A DNA stretch of 64,000 bases from Magnaporthiopsis rhizophila (taxonomy: Eukaryota > Ascomycota > Sordariomycetes > Magnaporthales > Magnaporthaceae): assembly GCA_003049465.1 (NCBI GenBank), contig PYSS01000018.1, forward strand, positions 343,836 through 407,835. The letters run 5' to 3'. The notes under the pieces were generated by a model, which did not search any database, was not told the DNA's origin, and was given only the letters and a program-made list of their open reading frames with translations. Below are positions 32,457 to 45,463 of the stretch, one piece after another. The first letter of the stretch is position 1. Each line of letters starts with the position of its first letter. The translations under genes were made by a program, and so were the position numbers.

Positions 32457-35312
32457 CTGTTCGGCTCAATATGCCCTTTGAATGGCAGAAACAAACATAA
32501 CTCGAGCAATCTCCTTCCTCGTGGACAGAATAAACACCCTAAGGAAAGAGAATCCCCGCGTCCACCGACGCACATACTGCTGGCTATTACTTTTGCAACC
32601 GAGATACCATATTCTCGAGACTAGGCCCGCGTGGACTCATGGCGGGCGATGTTGTCCATTCTATTCACAACACAAGAAAGGGGCTGGCAGACCAGCCTCG
32701 ACCTGGACCCCCGAGCCCGTGCTGCATCCTTCACTTTGGACAATGTGCGGTTACAAGAATCCAGCAATGAGCAAACAACGCCACCTGAAGAAAAAACTCT
32801 ATTGCTGCCCTCTCGGCGGCCAGAAGCAAGCACAACAAACCCCTCTCTCCACCCTCATTTCCACCGCGAGAAAAAAAGGACCCAGCCCCTGAAACCTTCA
32901 CGCTCCTCGCCTCGGTCCTTCCAATCACGCCGATGTCCACGTGAAAGAAAAAAACGCCAACAGACCTCCAGCTCAGCGGCGGGAGGTCTCGAGTCGGTCC
33001 GTTGGGGGCCGTAAAGGGAGGTCGGGCGCGTCCCCAGCCAACCAACCTACGCGTTTCCGCCCCCCTTCTCTCGGCTACACTACCCGGGGGCTTGCACCGT
33101 GACAACAACCACGGAGTTCACTATATCTCCTACGCGTCGTAGCATATGGGCCCCCATTTTCTGGACCTTGCCGTTTGGGGACGTAAGACTCGAGATCGGA
33201 TGGGGTGGGTGTGTGTGCGGGTGTGAAAGAGAAGGGAGAGAGAAACTTCACACACGCACACACACGCCTGCTGCGTTGTTCCTGCTTCGGATGCTTGTTT
33301 TATTGCAAGCTGTGCCGCTCGCTGGACATCATCATACCGACAGCCCGGGTTGGGAGGATGGCTGGGGTTTTTGGGAATGGCCAAGGGGACCCCAACCAAC
33401 CAACCAACCCAAAGAGATGAGTGTTTTATGCCTTTCGACGCATCTTGTGTACCCGGGACATGTCAGCCGGTGTGCGGGATGCCGAGGACTTGGGCGGTGA
33501 GATGATGTGTACAAGGCATGTACAGTACAGAGATGAACGTGATTTGTAAGGTGTGGTGTAGGTGCAGACAAAAACATGTGAGGGACGAAAAAACTAAAAA
33601 AAAAAAAAAACTGCACAACTGCATGCATGACCCGCCCGCCCGGCCTTCCCTCGTCGTCGTCCGAAATGAGCAGCAAATACCAAGACATGCAGAGGCCGTG
33701 TTTGTGTCAGGGGGGACACATTTCCCCTGCAGGAACACATCGCCGCCAGCCGCAAGCGCGAGCCCGATCGTCCCCTAACGCACAAGATAGCTAGCCGTAC
33801 CTAGGTAGACAGGCAGGCAGGTAGGGCAGGTACCTAGATGGAAAAATACGCGTAGACGGACGGCATTGTACCATGCTTGCGGCTGTGCTGGCTTTTTTTT
33901 TGTCCGCCAGCTCATCAAAAACACCCACCCAGGCAAACAAAAAAAAAAAAAAAAAAAAAAAAAGAAGCCAGCAGGTCCAACGAGGAAAAGGGGCCCGGCT
34001 GGGTTAGCTCGCGGTACTTGTCTCTGCCTTACCTACCTACCCATGCAAAGGCCCTCGCATCCTACCTCTCTCTCTCTCCCTCACGCTGACTCGCGCCCTA
34101 GCGCCCGACTCGTTCAGCGCGCTTGTCCTCTTCCGCCGTTGCCGCTACTACAGTACAACATCCAGGAAACGGGGTGGTGGTGGTGGTGTGTGTGTCTGCT
34201 TTTGTCCAAAGGGACGCGCGCGCGCGGGTCCTCTGCCTGCCCTCAGTCTCAGGTCTCACATTCTTCTTCTCCGAGTGGCTCCGTAGCCGCCCGCGAAGAG
34301 TAAAAAGTCAGACAGGAGGAGGAGGAATGAAGGGACGTGTGCTGGCATCGTGCATATCCCTCTTTCGCACGCCCCATCCCTCCCCCATCGACCTACCTAT
34401 CTGTCAGGGCCAGACCGCCCTCGTGTCCGCTGCCAACCACCCCATGTCACCTCCGTCTGGGTGTTGCAGTGCCAGCCAGCCCGCCCCTAGTCCAGTCACA
34501 GGCGGCGGGACATGTCGTCCTGACCTGGCACGTCCGGTCTCCACCCATCTACCATCCGTGTCCAGGTAAGTACCACCTACCTACGCATCGGGTAAAGCTA
34601 AGAAGCCAAGAGTGAAAGAAAATTCTGCATCGAGGACGATCCCGCTTACGGTCACCACCTGGCCCCAGCCTTCCCAGAGCACCGCATCTTGGGCACCTCG
34701 ACATAGTCCGTGGCAAGCTTTGGGTGGCATGCTTTGGTGGCCGTCTCTGCGCACGATCGCCTACTATCCGGTAGCAAGAAAATGAAGCCCAACCAAAACA
34801 CCAACGGAGGCGTATACAGATACAGCGTTGTATTTTTCAACAAAAGGATGTCGTAAAAGATAGTCGTAGCTCGTAGCGTCCAAATTCCTCCTGGATATAA
34901 ATCTAATTCAACCCGCCAAGACGCGGTACCCAAGTCCCATCCATCCGTTTGTGCCCGAAAACATGGAGATTAATGCCCAGATCCTCCGTTTAAGTTCTAC
35001 TGCGTCTTAAAAAAACAATTGCCGGACAACGACAGAAAGAAGAGAATACAACTATAAAACCTGGCAGGAAACCTTGTAGCGCAGAGAGGGGATAAAAAAA
35101 AGCTGCCCGATATCAAATATCACTAACCATGTATATATAACCTAGGTGCGCTAATTAGAAACCACGAAAAGGATTGATTTTTTCCAACGCGAATGGAAGT
35201 CTTGGTGTTTAAGGAGTGCAACCTTTTTATGATCAAGGACGGAAGAAAAATGCAGAAGCAACGTTGGAAATGAAGAGGAAGAGAAAGGTTCCAGAGCGTC
35301 ACCTTGCTAGGA
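32375..35312. other. intergenic with homopolymers and microsatellites
   Basis: It contains poly(T) at 32423-32456, poly(A) at about 33939-33963, an imperfect CACACA tract at about 33248-33268 and TACCTAGGTAGA palindromes at 33798-33809. No coding frame with bias or motif is seen on either strand. Confidence 0.45.
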
Positions 35313-37640
35313 CTAGTAGTCGTCCTCTTCTCCCTCGGCGTCCTCGTCCCCTCTCTCCACGACGATCTCGTCGAGAAGGGGCGTGTTGTCGGTGACTCTA
35401 GTGGCTGCAGCGGTGGCGGCAGCGGCAGTGATGGCCATGACGGCAACCCCGGACGGCTTGAGCGGGTTGTTGAGCACCCACTGCATTCCCATCCCGTCGC
35501 CAGTGGCGCACGGGACGATGACGGCGACGTCGGGCCTCGACGCCCACTCGATCAGCGAGCGGTCGGGCTCGGCGCCGGCGCCTCCGTCCAGACGCACTGC
35601 GGGCTCGTCGCCGCGGGCGGCCGCGTCGAGATGCTTGGCCAGGTGCTCCATGCGCTCGTCCCAGGCGTTGCCGCCCTCGAAGATGGACGTGCAGCCCGGG
35701 GCCGGGCACGTCATGCGCGTTGGCAGCTGGCACCGCTCCGTCTCCGCGTTGCGCTGCATCTGCTTGAGCCGGCTCTCCCAGGCCACGGCCTCGCTGTCGC
35801 TCATGGCGGCCGCCGCGCTCATGGCCGCAGCGACGGTGACGGTCGACGAAGAGGACGACTTCCGCCTGTGCAGCATGGGCGCAACCGACGTCGGCGACGA
35901 GCACGAGCCGCCAAGCCTCTGCTGTCTGATCCTGTCCGGGGCGTGCATCCGGCGGACGTGCTGGGTGTACAGGTCCTTGCGGTTGAAGATGGCGCCGTTG
36001 GGCAGGCGCGGGCCAAAAGTAGGTTGGTGTCTGGCCATGCCTGAGCCGACGGTGAGGGAAGACGCCGGCGCGATGGCGCACGAGTTGCGGCCCCTGAGGC
36101 TGCTGTTGGTGGCGCGCGCCGGAACGGCGGCGGCCGTCATGGCAGGGTCATCACCGCTGCTCGAGGTGGCAGCAAGGACAGGAGGTGCATTCACCGTTTT
36201 GGCGCAGTCGTCCTGGGTACAGACCCAGAAGTGGAGCAGAATGTGCTGCGACAAGACGTGGCGCTTCCACTCGTTCTTGCTCGCAAAGGTGGACACGCAG
36301 CCCGCAAAGGCAAACACGCAAACGAAGGGCCGCTTGTGCTGTTTCTTGACGTGGTTCTCGAGTGCGCCCTCGGTCGTGAACGACGTGGCCTGCGGGCAGT
36401 CTCGGCAGGTGAGGTGGCCGTGACCTGCTTGGGTGAGCATGATGCCGGTCCCGGTCGGGGAGGGCGCCATGGCGGCCGAGGTGATAGGGGAGGTGAGGTC
36501 CGCCTCCATCTGGCTGGACGGCCTTCTTTGCCTCTTGGGGGACGGCGGTCCCTCTTTGGGCTGGGTCGCCGGCTTGGATGGCCGCCTGGACGCGGGCTTT
36601 TTCTTGGGTGGCGCTGCTGCCCTGTTCCGGCTGTTGGCGAGTCGAGCAGGCCTGGTGGTCGGCGCAAAGTCACTGCTGTCGTCACCGTCCTCGTTGTCCT
36701 CGTCGTAGTCGTCCTGGTCTGCGCTGCGGCTGCGCTTCAGGCGTCTTGGATGTTCCGTCTCCGAATCGGCGCTCTCCTGGTTCAAGGGGCTAGATGGGTG
36801 ATAGGCCGCCGCGGTGATTGTGGGCTCCTGCTTGATCGGGGGCGAAAAGGCCTCTACCGGGGTCGAGGTCCTGTGGGCAGCGAAGTCGGGGTATCCAGCC
36901 GACGAGGTGCTCTGGAGGGTGAGGCTGCGCTGGTGCAGCTCAAGATCGTAGTTGGCAGGGACGTAGAGATCAAACTCGGCCCCAGAGGTTGGATTGATCT
37001 CCGAAGGGTTAACGTATCCGGCCGGGAGCATGCACGTCGCAGCGGTGCAGTCGTTGGCGACGAGTAGCCGGGGCGAGCCCCAATAGGACTGAGGGGGTGT
37101 GTGGCTGCCCGCCGGCTGGTACTTGATGTGATGAGGCGGCGCCACCGTGGAGTCGACGCCGGCAGGGGGAGTCGCCGGCCCAATCTCGTGGAACGCCTCG
37201 CTATCGCCAGCCGGGCTCAAGGCGCTGCTACAGGAAGAGCCGTGGTCGTGAGACGAGGCAGGCGAGCCCCATCGCCGTTGCTGAAAGTGAACGTGAACAG
37301 TTGTGGGGAGCACCGACTGGTGCTGCTGGAAGTGGTGCTGGATCTGGAGCTGAGGGGATTGGGGGTTGAAGAAGGCGGTCCTCTCTCGGTCATCCATGAA
37401 TCTTTGGCCCTGCTGCTGCTGCTGCTGCTGCTGGTGTGGATGGCCCAAGGCTCCGGGAACAAATGCTGACGTGGCTGGGGAAGCACAGTCGAGCAGAGGA
37501 TCAATGTTGCTGTCCATGCTGCTGAGGTCTATAAGGGGCTTCTCTTGCTGAGGGATAGCGTTATATGACTGGGCAAGGTAGGGGTCATGGGGCCTGGCCA
37601 TGCCAAAGAGAAGATGTGGGGAATCCATGCTGGCGGTCAA
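35313..37640 (-). CDS. C2H2 zinc-finger transcription regulator (single exon)
   Basis: A 775-residue nuclear protein. A disordered N-terminal half holds a poly-Gln run (PHQQQQQQQQGQRF), His/Gln-rich stretches, an acidic patch (DQDDYDEDNEDGDDSSDFAP) and basic KKKPASRRPSKP sequence, likely a nuclear signal. Fingers follow from about residue 410: LTCRDCPQATSF...NHVKKQH, FVCVFAFAGCVSTFASKNEW...RHVLSQH, then FWVCTQDDCAKT... and, after a linker, GAIFNRKDLYTQHVRRMH. A final Cys/His pair (MTCPAPGCTSIF...RMEHLAKH) lies near residue 660. The module FASKNEWKRHVLSQH...WVC is shared with the second zinc-finger gene in this window. It may start at Met1 or Met5. DNA target and role are unknown. Confidence 0.9.
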   Translation of the reverse strand: MTASMDSPHLLFGMARPHDPYLAQSYNAIPQQEKPLIDLSSMDSNIDPLLDCASPATSAFVPGALGHPHQQQQQQQQGQRFMDDRERTAFFNPQSPQLQIQHHFQQHQSVLPTTVHVHFQQRRWGSPASSHDHGSSCSSALSPAGDSEAFHEIGPATPPAGVDSTVAPPHHIKYQPAGSHTPPQSYWGSPRLLVANDCTAATCMLPAGYVNPSEINPTSGAEFDLYVPANYDLELHQRSLTLQSTSSAGYPDFAAHRTSTPVEAFSPPIKQEPTITAAAYHPSSPLNQESADSETEHPRRLKRSRSADQDDYDEDNEDGDDSSDFAPTTRPARLANSRNRAAAPPKKKPASRRPSKPATQPKEGPPSPKRQRRPSSQMEADLTSPITSAAMAPSPTGTGIMLTQAGHGHLTCRDCPQATSFTTEGALENHVKKQHKRPFVCVFAFAGCVSTFASKNEWKRHVLSQHILLHFWVCTQDDCAKTVNAPPVLAATSSSGDDPAMTAAAVPARATNSSLRGRNSCAIAPASSLTVGSGMARHQPTFGPRLPNGAIFNRKDLYTQHVRRMHAPDRIRQQRLGGSCSSPTSVAPMLHRRKSSSSSTVTVAAAMSAAAAMSDSEAVAWESRLKQMQRNAETERCQLPTRMTCPAPGCTSIFEGGNAWDERMEHLAKHLDAAARGDEPAVRLDGGAGAEPDRSLIEWASRPDVAVIVPCATGDGMGMQWVLNNPLKPSGVAVMAITAAAATAAATRVTDNTPLLDEIVVERGDEDAEGEEDDY

Positions 37641-40600
37641 CCCGGGCGTACGGGGCGAAGGCAGCAGCTTTCTGTTTCGTTTTTAAAAAAGAATAAATAG
37701 ATAAATAAAAAATACCGACGGCGCGCAGGGCCTCTAGGCTGCAGCGGCGCGGGATGTCGATGGATACTATGTAAACAACCGGGAAGCCAGGCCGCCGAGC
37801 TGGCTGCCGATCGGTCCTGGTCCAGTTATGTACGGGCAGCGGGCCCGATCCCGGACGAGTAAAAAAAGGGAGAGCAAACCGACGGGAGGCAGCCAGAGAG
37901 CGCGGCTGTCAGCCTTGCCGGGTGCCCGCAAGGGAGGGAAAGGGGAGTATAACAAAGGTGCAGGATCGAGACAGCTTGGCCACGCAGGTTGGCAGCGTGC
38001 AGGAGTCCGTCCGGAGTGGTGGCAGTAGTGTAGCTATGTAATGGAGTAGAAGGTGTGGGAGAGGCGCTGCGGACAGATCGGCACTTTTCTTTCTTCTTAG
38101 TGCCACCACAGACGACAAACAGCGTCCTGACGGTCGACTCTCGAGTTGGTCACTAAGGGACCACAAAGGGGGCTTTGCTTTGCCGGCGAGGATACTCTTT
38201 TTCTCTTTTGGATTTTAAGCATGTGCGGCAACACGGCGATGCAGCACCTTTTAATAGACGGGGATGATGGAGGCAGAGGAGGGTAGAGGGGTGGTGGTGG
38301 AGGTGTCTGCAAGGCAGGTCCTAGTGGTGTTACCGGCTGGGCGGTGCGGTCTCTCAACAATGTACGTCTGCACAAGGGGATGCAGGCAAGAAGGCGGCGA
38401 CTATGCGCAGAAACGTCCGACAAACTTTTGACGAAGAGGTGGGCGTATGGACCTTGCAAGTCAGCGCCAGGCAAAGAGAGGAAAAGGGCGAGCATCATCC
38501 TGGACTTAAAGGAGATTCCGTGCCGAGACACGACGCTTGCCATATCCTTTCCTTGAGCGGAAAAAGGGCCACTAGGTCCCATCGTCAGCGGGTGATGCTC
38601 TGTTCCCAGCGTCTGGGCCTGGGGGGGTGTGTGAACAGCAAAAGTCGGGCAGGGGGTAGACGAGTCGAGACAGGGGTGCCAGTGGACAGGGGCCAGCTTC
38701 GGGGCCGGTCTTTGTCGCGAGGGCGGCAGTGCAGGATTCTGCTGCACTCTCAGCGCAGAGCAGAGCCGCATTCTCCTCGAGGGGAGGTCCACCCAAAGTA
38801 CCGAGTACCCTCCAGCAGTCCTAACGCGGTATCCGGTGAGGGCCCGGCTCCAGTCATCTTAGTGGGTGGACAGCCGACGGGCGCTCAGGGGTGGGTGGTC
38901 GCCTCGGTCCTGGGTCTGGAGCGGATGCAGATGCTGGGCCACGAGCTGACCTTGGCGCGACCCAGCCAGCTGCCCTGCCCATCTCTCGATCGAAGGGACC
39001 TTCCCCACCCAGAACAGCGCAATGCCGCTCCTTCGCAGGATGGGAATATGGAGCGCGTTTGCGGGCATGGTGGACTTTGCGGACTTTGCGCAAGCTTGTG
39101 TGGGAACGAACGGTGGGTGGATTTGACCAAGCCTGGGATGGAATATTGACAAGGAGGGGAAAAAACGCCCTGCGCCCCGCCGCTGGACCAACAGACCCAT
39201 GTTTGCGGCCCGTCGACTGAGACGGAGAGCTGAGATGAGCAAATCAGGAAATAAAAAATAAAAAATGAAAAATTGAAAAGGACCCCAAACCTTAGCACGG
39301 TCTTATAAGGAAGTGCCCGCTTGACGAATAGGAAGAAGCACACTTCGCGGAATATGGGGCGGTGGGGCAATGGGCTTTCGCTTCCCGACCCCAACCAATA
39401 ACGGTGGCCGAGTGTTTTGTGACGAAGGGGCGGGCCTCTGCCATCCCTTGCTGCCCTCCATCGGCTGGCTTTTCTTCTTGCTTTTTGCTTGGACAAATCG
39501 TAGACGCTGCGGAGAACACACAGCATTCACATGGCCACCTCAGACGGGCGGGAGTCCCCCTGGCGGCCCTTGTTTCATTTTCCAATTTGCATGCATCCTT
39601 CGAGAATAACAGGATTCGTCGGCCGCGACTTGGGCCCATCCGGCGTCGACCGCATATGACAAAGTTTCCAGATACGGGCACCTGCTCATACCTACAAGCA
39701 TGCCCGCGAACGTTGTGTCTGCGTCCTTCTCGACCACTTGATCAAACCTGCCACCCAGTCATGCGTCCTGCACAGCCGCGCTTTGCTGGCGGCGGCCTTA
39801 ATGGAGCTGTTATCCCCTCATTGACGGAATGCAACCCGGAAACACGGCCGCGGGGGAGGGGGCGTCTGTGGCGGCCTGGTTCGCAATCGAGACACACATT
39901 AGTTTGGACAAGTGTCATGCGGAGCCCGCAACACGGCGCCGCCAAGCTTGCGGGCAGGGGTCCAGTCCAGACGGAGGCGGCAGTCGAGTACGTGTGTCGG
40001 GTGTAGGGTAGGCGCCCGGTGTGGCTTAATTAGCTGCTCTATCTTTATCGCGTCTACTGGTCGAGGGGACTTGACCAGGGCACGGAATACGGGGTTTGGG
40101 CGCGCTGGGCATACCTATTAGACGACAGGCTGAGAAATGGGCTTAATATTGGCAAGCCACAGGTACGCAGCGTCATAGACTCGAGCCCGGTGAGGATGAG
40201 GGGTTGAGTCGAATCCCAGGAGGTCTCCAGGGAAGACACAATCAAGGAATCCCAACAAAAGTGCCCGGGCGTCCGGACGACGGGCGAGCAGGGGAAGCTG
40301 TCAGGGGGGGGCCTCAAAAGTGGATGACAGAAAACAAAAGGCGGCTCTGCTGGGTCGCACCGGAAAAACCTGGAGGCTGTTGATTGAAGAAATGGGGAGA
40401 AAAAGGCAACCAGAAGAAGGCAGCAAAAAAGATGGAGCCGCGCATGGGGCCGGCCTTCACTGCAACCCGACGGTAGACGATACTTTAAGGCTACCTTCCT
40501 GGCGGACCAACAGACACCTCCTAGAGCGGGTTGCGCCAATCATTGACGCATGCAAAATCGGAATGATCGGTTCCAGTTTTTCTTAATTTCTGGTTTCCTC

Positions 40601-41427
40601 TTGGCCCGTTTCGCTCGCGCTTTATCCAGCGGGCGAAGATCTCAGCCACGTTGGGAAAGGTGGTTTTTTTTTCTTTCTTTTTCTTTCGTTTTTGTTTTTT
40701 TTCTTTTGCTATGTCTCGTGCCTGCTCGTTTGACGGGCAATCAGCCCCCGCGAATCATGAAGGAGATTTTGATCGCCAGGTCCGGGAGCGAGGAACATGT
40801 TCCCTGGGTTCGCCCCACAGCTTGTTTCTGTCGAGGTGGTCCGTGAGAGCGGCTCCCCATTGCGACGCCACGGTCTTGCCCGATCAATATGTCAATATGT
40901 CGCTCGCCGCTCTTTCAAGGTGGACACGGCGGTCGCCAGACAGAAATGTTCCGGGACTTGGGGCAACTGCCGCTGGGACGATCACTGCAGCCGGGCTGAG
41001 GCTCGGTTGTCATGTCTCGACTTGGCAAAGGCATCAAATCATCACGGGGATGTGTTCCGTCGTCAGAATACCTGATTTCCTCTCGCTATTCCTTTCTGCC
41101 AATGCAACCCCCTAAGCGACGGCCGTATTGTGTTTTTAGAATCATGTCGGGGTGTCCGAGGAGGGTATAGTTGAGCAAGCATAACCCCAAGGCCTGGTGT
41201 TGCATCGGCATATTCCGCCGTCGTCCTGATAGAATCTCAACCCCGGCAGAAATAGTGCCTCCATTTTAATTCGTGATGACCCCAGACCCCAGCTAGCGGC
41301 GGCGTCAAAGGGGCTGGGGTGTTCCGAGCCGTAGCATTTTGGCTCGCGAGCTACTGCGTGGCACCTCCAGGGTTGTTGAGAGGATCACTGGACGGCTCTT
41401 ATCCGTCCGTTTTATTTGCTTACTGCC

Positions 41428-41430
<3 letters not shown>

Positions 41431-41460
<30 letters not shown>

Positions 41461-41474
41461 CTCCCCCNNNNNNT

Positions 41475-41519
<45 letters not shown>
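41431..41519. repeat. poly(T) tract with assembly gap
   Basis: Two long T runs are separated by CTCCCCC and six Ns (41468-41473). The Ns show that the length is not reliable. Confidence 0.9.
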
Positions 41520-41520
<1 letters not shown>

Positions 41521-44500
41521 GCCTCCCAATTCTGCCCCTCCTTACCGTCCCTTCTGCCGCCCACGAACGGAGCTTAAACAGGCTAGGCGAGCTGATCAAT
41601 GGATGCCGCTTCCCCCGAGCGAAAGCTCCATTTTCCTGTGGGTACGCGCGAGGGAGATCGGCAGTGCTGAAATGGCGAATGCACGGTATGTGGGGCTGGA
41701 TTGCTGGAATGGAAACCTGACGACCTCGGGGAAGGGGGGGCCCAGGGAAAGATGGGAGCGAGTGAGTGAGTGAGTGAGGTGGTAGGTGGGTGGTACGTAC
41801 CAACTCACAGAGCCGCATCTCCTCCTTTTTTCGGGTTCGAGTGGCCTCCCACTCTTTTCGGGGCACCATTTTCCCTCGGCCCTCTCTCCCCCAGCTTTTC
41901 CGATAGAGCTGAGCCACCACCCGCACCTACGCACCCAGCTCCCGCCACCCGAGTCTGTGGAATCGCGATCCTGTCACAATGCAACCAGCTGGCCATAACA
42001 CCGTACCTAGTCGCCCATGCAATCCTTCCGTCGCTATGCGACCTCTTCCTTTCTGTGGCTTGCAGACGGGCGGCTAGCTTGTCGGGCATAGTGTGGTAGG
42101 TATTGCCGCCTTCCTTAGGCTGGCACAACACGGGCTATCCTTATCCTGTCATCCGCATTGGTAAATCGAACCCGTGAGGCCTCTGTCGCTGACCTCCGCC
42201 CTGTGTGACCACACGCCCATCCAGCCTTCTGGGGCACAAACTTATACACAGGGGAGAACCCTGCACATCGCCGCCGTCATCTCATATTGTCCATACCCAC
42301 GCGCCTGTTTGATCCTTCGGGCCTCCTAGCCGACCTGCCGCGTCCCCAAGATGGAAATATGTATCTTCACAAGTCCACCTCTCCGCAATTGTGCACACAA
42401 CAAAACCTCACTTACCCCAAACCCCAGGCTGGGGAACGGCGGGAACCTCTGCGGCTGAGCAGTCCTTTCGCCTCGACTGCCCGCGCGGGAACACACCACC
42501 ACACGTAGCATTTGGCTGAATGATCTTCTCATGACGCAACAACACCTCTTTTGAACACACCACACATCCGCTCGCCTTCGGGCCAGTCACCATCTTTGCT
42601 TCCGTTTGGGAACAACAGAAAATTAACAACCCCCAACCAGAACCCCAGCTCTCGGTCAGGGGAGGACGCTACTGCAAGCTACGGCAGGCGCACGCATACC
42701 AATTTATGAAGAGGGCGCCTCCATAATGCTGCACCTTCCCTACAGAGTAAACAGCCGATCGGGGCCTGCTCCAGGAGAAGGCGTCTTTGCTTTTCCCACC
42801 GAATGTTTGGCTCCGGACTGGCGGACTGGCGGCCTGGCGGCGCCCGCTCCCCCGCGTGCCTTGTCTGGCCTCCCGCATCGCCCCGTTGTGCGGTCTTCCA
42901 ACATGGGCTGCCCTAGCTGGGTTACTTCTGGCTGCTGCGTTGAAAAAAAAATGGGACGGAAACAGGCGAATGACGGCAGTCGGGCCCTGCTTGCGGGCCT
43001 AGCGCCAGAGGCAACGAGATTGCCTTTTTCTTCTTCTTTTTCTTGCCTAGTGAGGTTTTGGGCTCCTGGCCCTTCCTTGGCCGCCCACTGTTGCCCGATT
43101 CGTCCCAGGATCTTGTGGAACTGCAGCCGTCGATAGGTAGCCACCCCTTGGCATGCTCGCCTGTCAAAGGGCACACGGAAATGGCGCTCATCTCTTACCC
43201 GACATTCTGCATTTTGCGCCATTCCCCTTGCAATCCTTTCCCATGAAACCGCTCCAGCTGCCAGGTGCACCGCGTTTCTGGCCGCCGGCCAATAACATGG
43301 GAGAAACCCATCCAGCCCAAAACACCACGGGCTGACGACAAAGGCTAGGTGACCTCCAAGTCACATAACACAACACACACCATCGTGGGCCGCGCCGCCG
43401 CCACCATCATTGCCCTGGATTAGGCCAGGGAACAGATACAGTCCTCTTGCTTCCATAGGTTCCTCCTCTTGCGTCCGTACTCCCTTACAACCCATTTTTT
43501 TTTTACGTCCCGTCTCACGTTGACAGGGCGGGTAATTTAGCTCCCGCCCACCTGACTGGCCCGGTTCAGGTGGTTAGTTGCGTTGGCTTGAGATGGCGGC
43601 TCGACGCAGCCCTGTCAGCGTAGGATGGAGACAGCAACAGCTGGGCGGCTTAGACCTTCAGGGTACCCCCAACTCCGCGTTTGTTTATTGCTCTCTACCT
43701 TTACCGACATGTATAGAGGGACGGGACGGGGACTTGGACAAGAGGCCCCTCGACCGACCTACCCAAAGTAACAAGGAAAGACGGGTTTGCAATGGACCCC
43801 GGTAGTGTAACAAGCCACTCGGGTACGGTACCCTGCGGCGAAGGAACGCAGTTCAACTATTGAGTGGACCTGCTCCTCCCCCCACAAGGCCGCCCACACG
43901 CCCACACCCAAGGCTCACGCCCCCAATACCCTTGTCCAGAGCGAAGACCCTAACGTGATAGATGGAGCCGGGGCAGCAGCGATAGGCGAGCCCTCCTAGG
44001 CTGGCTGGGACGAGGAAAAAAGAAAAGAAAAGACGGAAACGACCAGAGGAAAGCCACTCAGCGAAATGCGGCGTCGGAGCAAAGGGCCGGCATTGGGAGT
44101 AGATATTTCCGATGCAAAATGGGCCGAAATGGCCTGATTCCTTATCACGATCGTCGGGGCTTCGGTCGAAAAGAAACAACACGAAAAAAAAGAGAAGTCA
44201 ACCTGCCACCACCAACACGGCCCTTGAATGCACGTCCTCGCATTCTGTGCACGCGCATCACCCATCACTGCCTCTCCCATCCCCTCCTCTTTGCATGAAG
44301 CATGGGGCTGAGCCTCACCTTCGCGAATGGAAAAACCCTGGAAAACGAAATGATCTTTTCAGCCGCGGCCAGCATTGGCAGCACACGCCCGCTGGTTCTC
44401 ATTCTTCTCCTGCCCGCGGCCAGCGACGGCGTGAGGTGTGTCACGGAAAAGGACAGGGCGGAGTAAGGTGTAAAATCGTCTGTGTGGATACCGCCAGCAG

Positions 44501-45419
44501 AATGAGAATGAGGCCAAAGATGGTGTAATAGAATCCGTCCCCAAATGTGCCTAGCAGAAAAAAAGAAAGAAAAGCGAAACTAGCGTTACCAATGCCGGCC
44601 TTACAAGGGCAACCCCTTCGGATCGCGAATACGGGCATGACATGACGTCGATTGGCAAATTGCCAGCAGGAACAGATGAATATACCGCCCACCAGAACAA
44701 AAGTCGTCACCTCCTCGTGACGAAGGACAGAAACCCGCCTCTAGTCACAGCAAACAAGGGCAAGAACACGTCTTGCAGCTCCTCAGAAGAGCGGAGAGCG
44801 AGAAAAACGAGGCGGAAACCACCACCACCAGCCAACCCAGCTCAACCCGCCCGCACTCACGCACGCACGCACGGATGGAGGCGTCGGGAAACACAGCTAC
44901 CGAACCTGGGCGCATGGGATCGACACAAGTCCATTCCCAAAAGAGCTACCCTTGATAGGGAGGGGGTTGGGGGGTTAAAAGGGTCGTCGGTGACGGTCCC
45001 GTGTGTCTGTATGTAGGTATGTATACGTGTTGGGCGGCCGCCCGCTCGCTCGTTCGCTCGCTCATGCAGGCGTCTGTTCGGTTCGCTGCGGTGGCTTGCT
45101 TTTGTGGGAGAGGGGAAGAAAAAAAGGCGGCCGAACATGAAGTCACAAAGCGACAGGTCACCTGCCGTTCGCTCCCTGCTTGCACATGAGCTGATTTTCT
45201 GTTCGCTTTACAGTCACGCTATCTACCTACCTATGCATGGAGGAGAAGGAAAAAAAGTGAGAAGAAGGGGAAATTGGAAGAACGAGAGAGGAAAAACGAA
45301 ACAAAGAAAGAGAGAGAGAGAGATCTGCACCCCCTGCATCACAGCCACCGCGTACAGCTGCCAGTCCCGAGGTTATTGCTGCTGGCTGGTGACAAAAACA
45401 CCTGACCGACCTACGTATC

Positions 45420-45463
45420 GGGGGGGGGGGGGGGGGGGGGNGGAGGGGGGGGGGGGGGGGGGG
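45420..45463. repeat. poly(G) tract with an ambiguous base
   Basis: More than 40 G with one N (45441) and one A. This is a potential G-quadruplex and an assembly weak point. Confidence 0.9.

Noticed and set aside
35304..36423. Long plus-strand frames opposite the first zinc-finger gene
   Set aside because: Shadow frames; the minus strand encodes the fingers.
38097..39149. Overlapping 230-250-codon frames on both strands
   Set aside because: Neither has bias, motif or a matching splice pattern.
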